Positions 25,205 through 33,270 of a DNA stretch of 37,720 nt are shown piece by piece. Under the pieces are notes generated by a model. That model was not told where the DNA came from. It worked only from the letters and a program-made list of their open reading frames with translations, and ran no database searches. The stretch comes from Pseudozobellia thermophila (GTDB lineage Bacteria > Bacteroidota > Bacteroidia > Flavobacteriales > Flavobacteriaceae), in assembly GCF_900141855.1 (NCBI RefSeq), contig NZ_FQYU01000017.1:1-37720 (forward strand). The letters are read 5' to 3'. The first letter of the stretch is position 1, and each line of letters begins with the position of its first letter. The position numbers were made by a program, and so were the translations under genes.

Positions 25205-25234
25205 TGTACATAATGTTGTACAAGTAAACGTACA
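25205..25234. promoter_or_regulatory. YefM-YoeB operator boxes
   Basis: TGTACA occurs at 25205-25210 and 25217-25222, 12 bases apart, with a third near match CGTACA at 25229-25234. The first two make the inverted repeat TTGTACA-TAATGT-TGTACAA. TGTACA is the core hexamer known for the E. coli yefM-yoeB operator, and it lies 15-40 bases upstream of this antitoxin start. Confidence 0.7.
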
Positions 25235-25280
25235 ATATTTATGTCGAATTTCCAAATGAGAATGATTGTTTGCTTGTTGC

Positions 25281-25407
25281 CAACGTGTTTGTGTAAGGAA
25301 CGTTGCGTGTTTGAGTGCGAGGATTTTCCGAAGGAAAATCGGACGTAGCAAACGTGCAACGACCTTTATTTAAGCCAAACACCGGCATTTTTTATACTGT
25401 GTGCTTG
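25281..25407. repeat. attC-like stem-loop (LR2 family), copy c
   Basis: Begins CAACGTGTTTGTGTAAG. AACGTTGCGTGTTTG pairs with CAAACGTGCAACG-like bases on the far side, and the apex GATTTTCC-GAA-GGAAAATC is a perfect hairpin. It ends ATACTGTGTGCTTG before a type-2 MITE-like unit. Confidence 0.7.
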
Positions 25408-25513
25408 TTACACAACCACATATTCCATCAATACGTACTTGTTAGGTAGTTTTTTGTAAAGCGTAACTGATTGATATATTGGGTTTTAATTATTTCCAAT
25501 AATTAAAAAAAAA
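25408..25513. mobile_element. Type-2 MITE-like unit, right end missing
   Basis: Starts TTACACAACCACATATTCC and shares ACGTACTTGTTAGG, ATATTGGGTTTTAATTATTT and ATCAATTTATTCC with the complete copies at 28516 and 32485. The right terminus GTTGTGCAA and following boundary motif are absent; the acetyltransferase stop codon lies directly at the truncation. Confidence 0.65.
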
Positions 25514-25966
25514 TCAATTTATTCCGTTATATACATTCGGGTTGTGTTTCTCCATATAAAATTCAGGATTAGGTATTTCTGTAAAGCCGAACTTTTTATA
25601 AAGCCATTCCGCTGTATCAGTTAACAAAATCCATCGTCTTAATCCTTGAAGATTTGGATGTTCCATTATTTCATTTATCAGCCATTTACTTAATCCCTTT
25701 CCTCTGTATTCCTTTAGGACATACACATCTCCTAAATATGCAATAGTGGAATAGTCCGAAATTATTCTAGCAAAACCAATTTGTTTGTTTTTGTGATAAA
25801 GCCCAAAATTCAAAGAGTTTTCAATTGATGTTTTCACGGTATTGATTGGAATTCCGTTGGCCCAATCGGTTTCGTTTGCAAGGAATTTGTGAATGCTCAA
25901 AATATCTAATTTATCCTTGTCGGTTGAAATGGTGAATTCATTTCTATGGGCTTCTCTAGTTTCCAT
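25514..25966 (-). CDS. GNAT-family N-acetyltransferase
   Basis: Start set at METREAHRNEFTISTDKDKL; the upstream 29 residues of the longer frame are not family-like. The 150-residue protein has the GNAT core: QIGFARIISDYSTIAYLGDVYV (motif D and early A), EYRGKGLSKWLINEIM with the R-G-K-G acetyl-CoA loop, and TDTAEWLYKKFGFTEI as motif B. It resembles the stand-alone YhhY-like or YjdJ-like Bacteroidota family; the acceptor is unknown. The solitary gene has its 3' boundary lost in a truncated type-2 MITE-like unit. Confidence 0.85.
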   Translation of the reverse strand: METREAHRNEFTISTDKDKLDILSIHKFLANETDWANGIPINTVKTSIENSLNFGLYHKNKQIGFARIISDYSTIAYLGDVYVLKEYRGKGLSKWLINEIMEHPNLQGLRRWILLTDTAEWLYKKFGFTEIPNPEFYMEKHNPNVYNGIN

Positions 25967-26209
25967 TTTAATTTTCTTTGTTATAGCTAAGGATTTAAGT
26001 TTGTATTTTGGGTTCTTGATCAGCGGAGTATTTGGCAAGTATACGACAAACAAAAAAACCTTTAGGATTTTCGTAACAAGGTAATAACCAACCTTTAATT
26101 ATACGTGGTATTGGCCTAGGTTACCGCCAATAAAATACTAAAACAGAAAGCCAAACTTTTTCAAATTACTGAATATCAAATTTTTGTATATGAATTATGA
26201 TTCGTTGTA

Positions 26210-27232
26210 TCACTTGTTGATTTTATCTGAAGAGTAGTTTTTGACTTCTATTAAAAATGCCTTTGAGGGATTGGCGCTTATTAATGCATTGAATTCATCA
26301 TCTGTAAACCCATGTGATTTTAGCTCTGGATAGAGTTTCCCAAAAATATTTGTATATGGTTTTATTGTTTGATTTTCTTTTTGTGGATCATACCAACCAG
26401 AATCGTGCGAAATTAAAATTCGATCCAAGATTCCATTTCTTTTTGCGAACAACAGTTTTTCAACATGTCTATCCAATTCCCAACCTAATCCATCAAGACT
26501 TATCCAGCACCCCATCTCTGCGGCTTTAAGATAATTGTTGTTATTGTCTTCTTCCTGAGCATGTACCCAAATAAAAGCTTCCGGAGAAACCCCCACTTCT
26601 TTAAGAATGTCTAATTGCGGCCATAAACCGGTTGCCTTTCCCGTGTGTGATGCTATTGTTAAACCTGTTTGTAAATGAGTCAGGGCTGCAGCTTTTGCCA
26701 ACTTTTGGTGCATCATATGTAAGGAGTCGGAATTATCTATACCGATCTTAATAAAGCCTGGTTTTATCGTGGTTCCGTCAATGCCATTTTTATATTCATC
26801 AATCCACATTTGAGCAAGATTTTCTGCTGTTATTTCTTGGGCATACTTAGGAATAAATTTATTATTCCGCGCTCCATAGAGACCGGTATTTGTAATAATC
26901 TTAATACCTGTTTTATTGGATATTTTATTAAGAAGTAAAACATCTCTTCCTAAGTAAGCCGGTGTAGCGTCAACTAAATAACTAACGTTATGCTCTTTAA
27001 GCTCTTTGAGATAAGGCATCATTTCGTTAATTATGGTATCATGGTTCCATCTAGTAGGTTGTATACTGTCTGCCCCTATAAAATCGACTAAAATATGTTC
27101 GTGTGATAACCATATTTGATTTGAGACAAATAGGTGCGTTCCGTTTACATCTTGTATTAACGGTTGTTTTTGTGTTCCACAACCAATTAATAAGAAAAAA
27201 AATAAAATACTAATTTTTCGTTCCTTCTTCAT
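26210..27232 (-). CDS. Phosphotriesterase-family lipoprotein
   Basis: A lipoprotein signal ends LLIGC (Cys18). The 340-residue amidohydrolase-superfamily domain has WLSHEH (His44, His46), a carboxylated-lysine-type segment GFIKIGID, ASHTGKA, WVHAQEE and ISHDSGW with the final Asp. These are the binuclear-metal ligands of phosphotriesterase-like lactonases and esterases. Substrate is not predictable; lactonase activity is common in the family. Asn-rich stretches in the loops fit a surface lipoprotein. The solitary unit ends at TTGTATCACTTG on the 3' side. Confidence 0.85.
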   Translation of the reverse strand: MKKERKISILFFFLLIGCGTQKQPLIQDVNGTHLFVSNQIWLSHEHILVDFIGADSIQPTRWNHDTIINEMMPYLKELKEHNVSYLVDATPAYLGRDVLLLNKISNKTGIKIITNTGLYGARNNKFIPKYAQEITAENLAQMWIDEYKNGIDGTTIKPGFIKIGIDNSDSLHMMHQKLAKAAALTHLQTGLTIASHTGKATGLWPQLDILKEVGVSPEAFIWVHAQEEDNNNNYLKAAEMGCWISLDGLGWELDRHVEKLLFAKRNGILDRILISHDSGWYDPQKENQTIKPYTNIFGKLYPELKSHGFTDDEFNALISANPSKAFLIEVKNYSSDKINK

Positions 27233-27337
27233 GGATGTATGTTGTGATCTTTTAATGAATAAGCAATATTATTTACAAATAAACTCTAACCGTTAAATTC
27301 AGCATTTTTGCCCTATTTGCTATAGGCATTGTGCTTG

Positions 27338-27668
27338 TTGTAAAAGTTAACGAAAAAACGACATAGGGAAAACATGATCTTAACTTTGCGTTATTAGTTT
27401 TAAGTATACATGGAAAAAAAGAGCGCTAAGAAAAGCTGTCCACCTTTTTTTAGTCGAGTAAGGAATACTTGAAATTTGAACTAAAGCGGTCAAAAGAGGG
27501 GCAGGACAACCTGCTTTTAGCGGACGTATAAAAAGAGCCCCTCCATATTTAATGGGCTCTTTTATCAAGCATCCAAAATTAGAGTTCCTCTTCTGGTCGG
27601 ACATAAAAAAAAAGCCCTTGATGGGGCTTATATGAATCTGTTTTTTAACTTATCAATGGTTTGTGTAA
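27338..27668 (+). mobile_element. IS1182-derived non-autonomous element, copy 3
   Basis: Diverged termini TTGTAAAAG and TTTGTGTAA. It shares AAGTTAACGAAAAAACGACA, the ATACATGGAAAAAAAG start region and AATACTTGAAATTTGAACT with copies 1 and 2, plus the 3' hairpin AAGCCCTTGATGGGGCTT. The internal deletion is near that of copy 2. It is followed by CGGTTACTATTGTTTGCACC. Confidence 0.7.
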
Positions 27669-27692
27669 CGGTTACTATTGTTTGCACCTATT

Positions 27693-28412
27693 TTAATAAG
27701 AGTAAAATTCACTCTTAATTTTCCACTTTCCATTAATTTTTTCAACTAATATTAATTGGGTAAAAATCTCATAATGATTAGCTATTTCAGAGCATGTAAA
27801 ATAACCTTTATTTTTTTCTTTATTAAAATAAACTCTTGATAAATCAAGAATTCCAGATAGATAGAAATCTTTATTGTTTTGATAATCATTTCTTAATTCT
27901 TGTTTCCACCCAAGTTCACTTGTTTTTGCTATTTTGAAAGGCTTATGTTCTTTTATACGATTGATGTCAATAGTTTTTGGACTTTTCAGGTTTTGAGTAT
28001 TAGAAACAAGTAATTTTCTAAATTCAGGATTTTCTTTTAGGTATTCATTGTTTGAATACATATTAGAAATATGATGGGGGTTTATTGTATGTAAAGTATC
28101 ATTAATTCCAATTTTTACATTCAAAGAGTCTGCATTTATAGTGTAATTGTGAAAGTAATAATTTCTTAAATATGCCGAATAGTTATTTAAACTCTCAGCA
28201 TACAAGATTAAATTCTCCTTTAAGCTGTCAAGGTTTTTTTCGTCAAGTAATGGAGGAGGAGGAACAGGATAAATTTCAGAAACTTTCAATCTCATTTTTT
28301 CAGCTAATTGAATAAAGACATCGTTGAAGACTTCTTCGTCTAAATTTTGTTCTTTTTCAGAGCATGAAACAAACAAACACGTTAATACTAATAAGAAATA
28401 TCGGTTTGTCAT
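27693..28412 (-). CDS. Lipoprotein of unknown function
   Basis: The signal ends LFVSC. The 239-residue protein has a Pro-rich segment EIYPVPPPPLLDEKN and a C-terminal part YFTCSEIANHYEIFTQLILV ending GKWKIKSEFYSY, an architecture seen in uncharacterised Bacteroidota lipoproteins with an NTF2-like or DUF4348-type tail. No catalytic residues are evident. The AT-rich solitary unit has left end GTTTGCACC and right end GCCTAAC, only partly complementary. Confidence 0.65.
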   Translation of the reverse strand: MTNRYFLLVLTCLFVSCSEKEQNLDEEVFNDVFIQLAEKMRLKVSEIYPVPPPPLLDEKNLDSLKENLILYAESLNNYSAYLRNYYFHNYTINADSLNVKIGINDTLHTINPHHISNMYSNNEYLKENPEFRKLLVSNTQNLKSPKTIDINRIKEHKPFKIAKTSELGWKQELRNDYQNNKDFYLSGILDLSRVYFNKEKNKGYFTCSEIANHYEIFTQLILVEKINGKWKIKSEFYSY

Positions 28413-28434
28413 TACAATTTTGCCTAACGTCTAG

Positions 28435-28515
28435 GTTGTAGTTAGTGCGGGAATTAAAAGTAGTAAACTTCCGATTAAGCACCAAGATCCGCATTAATTA
28501 TAGCCATTGTGCTTG
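28435..28515. repeat. attC-like stem-loop (LR2 family), copy d
   Basis: GGTTGTAGTTAGTGCGG pairs with CCGCATTAATTATAGCC through a mix of Watson-Crick and G-T pairs, keeping the stem although the sequence differs from the other copies. It ends ATTGTGCTTG at a type-2 MITE-like unit. Confidence 0.65.
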
Positions 28516-28651
28516 TTGCACAACCATATATTCCATCAACACATACTTGTTAGGTTATTATTTATAAAATTTAACTAACTGATATGTTGGGTTTTAATTA
28601 TTTCTGATAATTCAAAAACTATCAATTTATTCCTGATGACGAGTTGTGCAA
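28516..28651. mobile_element. Type-2 MITE-like unit, complete
   Basis: A 136-bp unit with termini TTGCACAAC and GTTGTGCAA and no coding capacity; near-identical to 32485-32620. It is followed by CGGTTACCATTGTTGGC as at the IS1182-derived elements. Confidence 0.7.
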
Positions 28652-28673
28652 CGGTTACCATTGTTGGCATTAG

Positions 28674-29183
28674 TTATTTTTTCCGCTTACCATTCACATA
28701 CTCAATGAACATTTTTGCTCCATCATCATCTAAACACATTTCTTGTCCATGCTTTTTTCTTCCAGAATATTCACAACTATATATTATCTCTCCGTTTTTC
28801 CGCTGTTCTTTTAAAGTCCGATTACCATTTTCATCATAAAAAGTCCATTCCTCAAACGATGAAAAGTATCTTATTTCGGTTACCTCTTTCCAAGGTTTTT
28901 GAGGGTCATAAAGTACTTTTGTTGCTAGTTTTCTGTTATTTTTTTTACGTCTGTAATAAACATACTGCTTTAAAATCACTCCGTCTTCATATTCCATTTC
29001 AAACGCAATTTGCCCATTTTTCTTTCTGATTTGAGCTATTCCAGAGAATGGTTGTCCGTCACTATATTTAAATGCAAGGTCATTATCAATATAAATTTTT
29101 TCATTCGAGATTGTGTCCTGCGCAAAGAGTCCAAAATGATTGAATAAAAAGAGAAAAGATATCTGAACTATAAGATTCTTCAT
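28674..29183 (-). CDS. Exported MORN-like repeat protein
   Basis: Start set at MKNLIVQISFLFLFN, because the four codons before it belong to the boundary repeat; the signal ends GLFAQ. The mature part shows short beta repeats of the MORN_2 type (YSDGQPFSGIAQIRKKNGQI, WTFYDENGNRTLKEQRKNG, and EYVNGKRKK), a frequent format in Bacteroidota exported proteins, some of which act as antitoxin-like or adhesion factors. Function is unknown. The unit has a perfect 10-bp private inverted repeat, GTTGGCATTA (28663-28672) and TAATGCCAAC (29187-29196). Confidence 0.75.
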   Translation of the reverse strand: MKNLIVQISFLFLFNHFGLFAQDTISNEKIYIDNDLAFKYSDGQPFSGIAQIRKKNGQIAFEMEYEDGVILKQYVYYRRKKNNRKLATKVLYDPQKPWKEVTEIRYFSSFEEWTFYDENGNRTLKEQRKNGEIIYSCEYSGRKKHGQEMCLDDDGAKMFIEYVNGKRKK

Positions 29184-29198
29184 AATTAATGCCAACGG

Positions 29199-29463
29199 CC
29201 AGACGGCTATGGCGAGTTGCGAGGTGTATGCTTTGCATACCTTGGCAAGGGGTCGCCATTAGACGCACATTCGCTATAGGCGGTGATGTCGATGGTACCG
29301 ACCGCGAACGGCTCCGTCCGGGTTTTCAAGGATGAAATATAGCAAATTTTATGGGCGAATGTGCAGTCGTACTGTCTGGCCGATGGTCGATGGTAGGAAA
29401 AAAGGTAGGGCGGCGGCCTCGACCGCTCGGGTTTTTATGGGCCGTAGGTATCATCGACCATTG
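29199..29463. repeat. LR1 palindromic element, copy C
   Basis: Near-identical to copy A, with small differences (GGTGTATGC in the first hairpin, CGCTCGGGTTTTTATGGGCC in the last). It directly follows the CAACGG boundary of the MORN-like unit and is followed by TCTCGTATAAGAATAGCACGG, the remainder of an attC-like arm. Confidence 0.85.
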
Positions 29464-29594
29464 GTCTCGTATAAGAATAGCACGGAAATGGCCCGGGGAA
29501 TTTGATTTATAAACCTATGGGCCTGGAACAATAGTGTTTCGGATCAAGGAAGAATTTACTTGTTTTTTTCCTCAGTTCTTTGTTGTAAACGTTT

Positions 29595-30077
29595 TTAGTG
29601 TTTTTCAGTTTTAATACTCCTTGCATCCGAAATTAAATGAGCTTTTATAAACCAGTCGTTTGTTTTTTCAAATAATCGGTAATGTGATGTTCTTCTAATT
29701 CCCAAATCCTTGTTATCAGATGATTTCTGTCCTCTTCGCTCAACTGTGGTAATTACTAATATTGCATTATTAGATATTTTTTTAAACTTAATAGAGGTTT
29801 GTTCCGTATTGCCCGCCATTACGAAATCAAGTCCAAACACTTCAGTTAAGTATTTTTGAATTTCCGATTTACCAATTCTATTAAATCCGAATGCATTTGT
29901 AAAATCCGCATTTTCAGAATACCATTTGCAAGCTAATTCAGCATCTTTAATTTCCCAGGCTTTGTTCCAATCGTCAATTTTACTTGCAATTTTTAAGCTT
30001 TCTAATTCAGATGTATTTTGGGAAAAACCTGAATGGCTTCCTATAACAATTATTAATATCAATAAAATATGTCTCAT
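29595..30077 (-). CDS. Exported NTF2-like (SgcJ/DUF4440-type) protein
   Basis: Signal ends SGFSQ. The NTF2-like domain (about 30-152) opens with DDWNKAWEIKDAELACKWYS, contains ADFTNAFGFNRIGKSEIQKY and the beta strands SNNAILVITTVERRG, and closes NDWFIKAHLISD. It resembles SgcJ/EcaC-type proteins of small-molecule modification; substrate unknown. Boundaries are GTTGTAAACG (29582-29591) and TTTTACAAC (30088-30096), mostly complementary. Confidence 0.75.
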   Translation of the reverse strand: MRHILLILIIVIGSHSGFSQNTSELESLKIASKIDDWNKAWEIKDAELACKWYSENADFTNAFGFNRIGKSEIQKYLTEVFGLDFVMAGNTEQTSIKFKKISNNAILVITTVERRGQKSSDNKDLGIRRTSHYRLFEKTNDWFIKAHLISDARSIKTEKH

Positions 30078-30098
30078 TTTTCAAATGTTTTACAACGA

Positions 30099-30140
30099 CC
30101 AGACGACTATGGCGAGTTACGAGGTATGCCTTGGCAAGGG
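30099..30140. repeat. LR1 fragment, copy E
   Basis: CCAGACGACTATGGCGAGTT followed by ACGAGGTATGCCTTGG is a diverged start of LR1; the rest is missing. It is directly followed by LR3 copy B, showing a hybrid spacer. Confidence 0.7.
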
Positions 30141-30151
30141 TGAAGCCTTCA

Positions 30152-30285
30152 TTTATAACAAGTGGCCGGGTTTATTATAATTTATAATCATACGGATGCC
30201 GGTGAACCCTAATAAAAAAGGTGGTTTAAGGCAAAAAGAAAATATTGATTAACTTTAGAGAACTGGACTATGGCTTTTCATAGGA
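30152..30285. repeat. LR3 repeat, copy B
   Basis: Matches 152-330 with a ~50-base gap between AAAAAAGGTG motifs. It ends just before the GCCATTGTTGTGC boundary of the CocE/NonD unit. Confidence 0.75.
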
Positions 30286-30305
30286 GCCATTGTTGTGCAC
30301 ATGTT

Positions 30306-32066
30306 TTATTTTATTATTGGTAATTCTAAAAAAGATTTGTTTGTTTTATTCCTGTATATGTTCAAAGTTGGTATTCCTTCGGTCGGAACTTTGTCAAATG
30401 TATCCTTATCAGCTCCAGAAATCGCAATTCTAATAGAATGTCCTTTCTTGATGAGAATAGATGTTGGATGTAACTTAAAGCTGATTTCTTCTATTTTATC
30501 AATTGACATAGGTGATGCGTCTGATTTCTTAAATGAATGATATGGTATCTTATTAAACATATCATTCATAGATAATTTTCGATGTTTAAGCAAAAGTCCT
30601 CCTTCTGTTATATATCTGCTTTTTCCACTTGGGTCAACATCTTCTAAGTAGACAAAAATCCCACCTTCTTTGTGTGTTGAAGACAGATTGAGAGAAATTA
30701 CGGGTGTTCCTGTGATTTGAAGAGGTTCTACAAGAGGTGCGGTAGTATAAGTTAACATTAAAGAATCGGCAGCATTGCGATTATCAAGGTTAAGAATGTG
30801 TTTTCCCATTTGGGTTGTCCACCGATTGTTTGTACCAGTACTTACGGAAAAGTCAACTAGATATTCATCCATACCTAGATGTTCATCAGATGATGAAGTA
30901 TTTAATTTCCCGTTGGCATCTAAAAAGTATTGGATTCTTTGTTGCCCTTTAGGCGGCCAAATATCAGATTGTTTAAACGATTCTTCTCCAAAATTATAGT
31001 ATTTAATGGTTGGCCAATCCTCAACTCCTTTGTCATTTTCTTTTAGGTAATGGTCAAAGAAGTCTAATTGCAGTTTAAATTGTTCATTAACCGATGGAAC
31101 AGGGTCTACCATTTTATCAGAAACAAGAAAAGGGCTGGCATGAGAATTTCCGCCATGAGAAGTTGGCATCATGACTACTTTCTGCGGATTATCAAAATGT
31201 TGTAATCGTAATAAAGTGCCTTCTGCCGTACCAGCATCAAGCCAACTTGTAAGAACAAGCATTGGGACATTTGATTCCGAAATTTCCTTTTTCCAATGCA
31301 AGGGGGCAAGTTCTTCGAATTTGAAATCCCCAAATTTGGAATCCTTGAATGGTGATGCAGTTAGGGCTTCCAATACGATTGGATTGTTTTCATGTTCTTT
31401 GATTGCTTCTATTGGAAAATCTTCACTCACACGCCTCACACTTGCGCCCAGATTCTCCACTGAATTTTGGTCTAACCAATCAACATATTGACTCCATGGC
31501 GCTATAAAACTTGTTGCAAGCATTCCATAAGGACGACTAGGACTCTCATATACGTCGAAATCTGACCAACCAGGTATTACAGCTTTAATGGCTGGATGTT
31601 GCGTTGCACATAAAAGCTCTGCTGTTGTCCCAGAGTAAGAGGTGCCATAGGCTCCCACCTTACCATCAGACCACGGTTGGTTTACTACCCAATCAACAAT
31701 GTACCAAACATCTTTCACTTCGGTAGGCGTGTATTCTCCTGAACGAACTCCATATGAAGCACCTGTTCCCCTGACGTCAACTTTTGCGAGGATGTAATCA
31801 TTGTCAAGAAAATACTTATCTCGTTTACTGAGTGAGGCAATTGGCTTTCCTGTTTTCGCGTCTTCTTTGCCTCTCCAGTATCGGGTAAATTCAAAGAGTA
31901 CAGGAAGTTTTTTATTTTTGTATTTTTCTGGGAAATAAACATCCACAGCCAACTTAGTTCCATTAAACGCTGGGATGTAATATGAGTCAACATTGCTTGC
32001 TTGCGAGAAACCGTATTGAAAAGTTGAAACAAAAAAGAGTATAAATAAAATTTTTTTAGCTGTCAT
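30306..32066 (-). CDS. Exported CocE/NonD family hydrolase (X-Pro dipeptidyl-peptidase S15-like)
   Basis: Signal ends YGFSQ. The alpha/beta-hydrolase core has KVDVRGTGASYGVRSGEY and the nucleophile elbow GTSYSG with Ser143; LTSWLDAGTAEG supplies the Asp region and PTSHGG the His. The C-terminal jelly-roll (about 370-586; PLQITGTPVISLNLSS, GGLLLKHRK, HSIRIAISGADKDTF) is typical. At 586 aa it is full length. It hydrolyses esters or N-terminal dipeptides in related enzymes; the substrate here is unknown. The unit has ends GTTGTGCACA (30292-30301) and TGTGCATAAAA (32085-32095), the latter mutated. Confidence 0.88.
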   Translation of the reverse strand: MTAKKILFILFFVSTFQYGFSQASNVDSYYIPAFNGTKLAVDVYFPEKYKNKKLPVLFEFTRYWRGKEDAKTGKPIASLSKRDKYFLDNDYILAKVDVRGTGASYGVRSGEYTPTEVKDVWYIVDWVVNQPWSDGKVGAYGTSYSGTTAELLCATQHPAIKAVIPGWSDFDVYESPSRPYGMLATSFIAPWSQYVDWLDQNSVENLGASVRRVSEDFPIEAIKEHENNPIVLEALTASPFKDSKFGDFKFEELAPLHWKKEISESNVPMLVLTSWLDAGTAEGTLLRLQHFDNPQKVVMMPTSHGGNSHASPFLVSDKMVDPVPSVNEQFKLQLDFFDHYLKENDKGVEDWPTIKYYNFGEESFKQSDIWPPKGQQRIQYFLDANGKLNTSSSDEHLGMDEYLVDFSVSTGTNNRWTTQMGKHILNLDNRNAADSLMLTYTTAPLVEPLQITGTPVISLNLSSTHKEGGIFVYLEDVDPSGKSRYITEGGLLLKHRKLSMNDMFNKIPYHSFKKSDASPMSIDKIEEISFKLHPTSILIKKGHSIRIAISGADKDTFDKVPTEGIPTLNIYRNKTNKSFLELPIIK

Positions 32067-32096
32067 TTTCTGGGTGTGTTAAATTGTGCATAAAAG

Positions 32097-32360
32097 CCAG
32101 ACGGCTATGGCGAGTTGCGAGGTATGCTTTGCATACCTTGGCAAGGGGTCGCCATTAGACGCACATTCGCTATAGGCGGTGATGTCGATGGTACCGACCG
32201 CGAACAGCTCCGTCCGGGTTTTCTAGGATGAAATATAGCAAATTTTATGGGCGAATGTGCAGTCGTACTGTCTGGCCGATGGTCGATGGTAGGAAAAAAA
32301 GGTAGGGCGGCGGCCTCGACCGCCCGGTTTTTTACGGGCCGGAGGTATCATCGACCATCG
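32097..32360. repeat. LR1 palindromic element, copy D
   Basis: Full-length copy, about six substitutions from copy A over ~264 bases. It is followed immediately by TGTTTGTATAAGAATAGTTG, the attC-like arm that in copy b is joined directly to CAACG; LR1 therefore sits exactly at that junction. Confidence 0.85.
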
Positions 32361-32484
32361 TGTTTGTATAAGAATAGTTGCGGACTTTTCCAACGGAAAA
32401 TGTCCACCCAAGACTAAAGATAATTGATTGCAGGAAATTCCAAGTGGAAATTCCGACCGCAATTAATTATACACCGTGTGCTTG
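32361..32484. repeat. attC-like stem-loop (LR2 family), copy e
   Basis: GTATAAGAATAGTTGCGG (32366-32383) pairs with CCGCAATTAATTATAC (32457-32472) with two bulged bases on one strand, as in attC stems with extrahelical bases. Inner hairpins GGACTTTTCC/GGAAAATGTCC and AATTCC/GGAAATT fill the apex. Confidence 0.7.
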
Positions 32485-32620
32485 TTGCGCAACTACGAAT
32501 TCCATCAACACGTACTTGTTAGGGCATTTTTTAAAAACATAATTAACTGATATGTTGGGTTTTAGTTATTTCTAATACTTCAAAAAAAAACGAATTTATT
32601 CCTGATGAGGGGTTGTGCAA
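32485..32620. mobile_element. Type-2 MITE-like unit, complete
   Basis: Termini TTGCGCAAC and GTTGTGCAA enclose 118 bases without coding capacity, matching 28516-28651. It is followed by CGGTTACCATTGTTGTGCCT, the boundary of the first unit of the array. Confidence 0.7.
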
Positions 32621-32638
32621 CGGTTACCATTGTTGTGC

Positions 32639-33252
32639 CTAGTTATTTTTTCCAATAATATTTCTACATTTTGATTCAATTGCATCAATGGCGACAGACA
32701 ATTCTTTTTCGATTTTGTCATCATATTTTATTGAACCATATAAATCTGCTCTACTTTCTTTCATTATATCACCTATTAATTTTTGGTCGTTACCATATTC
32801 TCCAAGTTTTACTCTCGCAATTTGGTCTGATGCAAAAAATATTTTGTGTACAGTTTGAGAAAATTTATCAAAATGTTGTTCGTATTCCTTTCCATAAAGT
32901 GCAATGAATCTATATTTCAGTGAATGAAGTTTCTCAAGTGGCTTTTTATTCCGTTCGAATCTTTCTCTAGCTACATAAGCTTGATTATAAACCTCTGTTT
33001 GTTGTGGTGTCTCGTTATCACTTTTAGTACGACTCAAGCCTTCATTTGAAAAACCAATTGGACTTCTAATTATTCTAATTGCGTGATGCGCCTCATACAT
33101 ACTTGCGAGAATTTCTTCGGCAAGTTCATACTGTCTTTTCCATTTAGCCTCTCTTCTCCAAGAATTGATTCCATAAATAGCGACGGACGAAGCAATAATA
33201 ATCGCTACGCTTTGCAGAATATTAAATATCAAATCAATAATAATTTTATCCA
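32639..33252 (-). CDS. Membrane-anchored protein of unknown function, first gene of the array
   Basis: Translation starts at a TTG (33251-33253) giving MDKIIIDLIFNILQSVAIII, because the membrane helix (about 7-28) lies before the first ATG. The cytoplasmic part is helical and charged (WRREAKWKRQYELAEEIL, then LEKLHSLKYRFIALYG) and ends SKCRNIIGKNN. No family is recognised; similar single-helix proteins occur in accessory and defence regions. The unit has a perfect private inverted repeat, GTTGTGCCTA (32632-32641) and TAGGCACAAC (33271-33280), and its stop codon is inside the left arm. Confidence 0.7.
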
Positions 33253-33270
33253 ATATTTGTTTTTTTTAAT

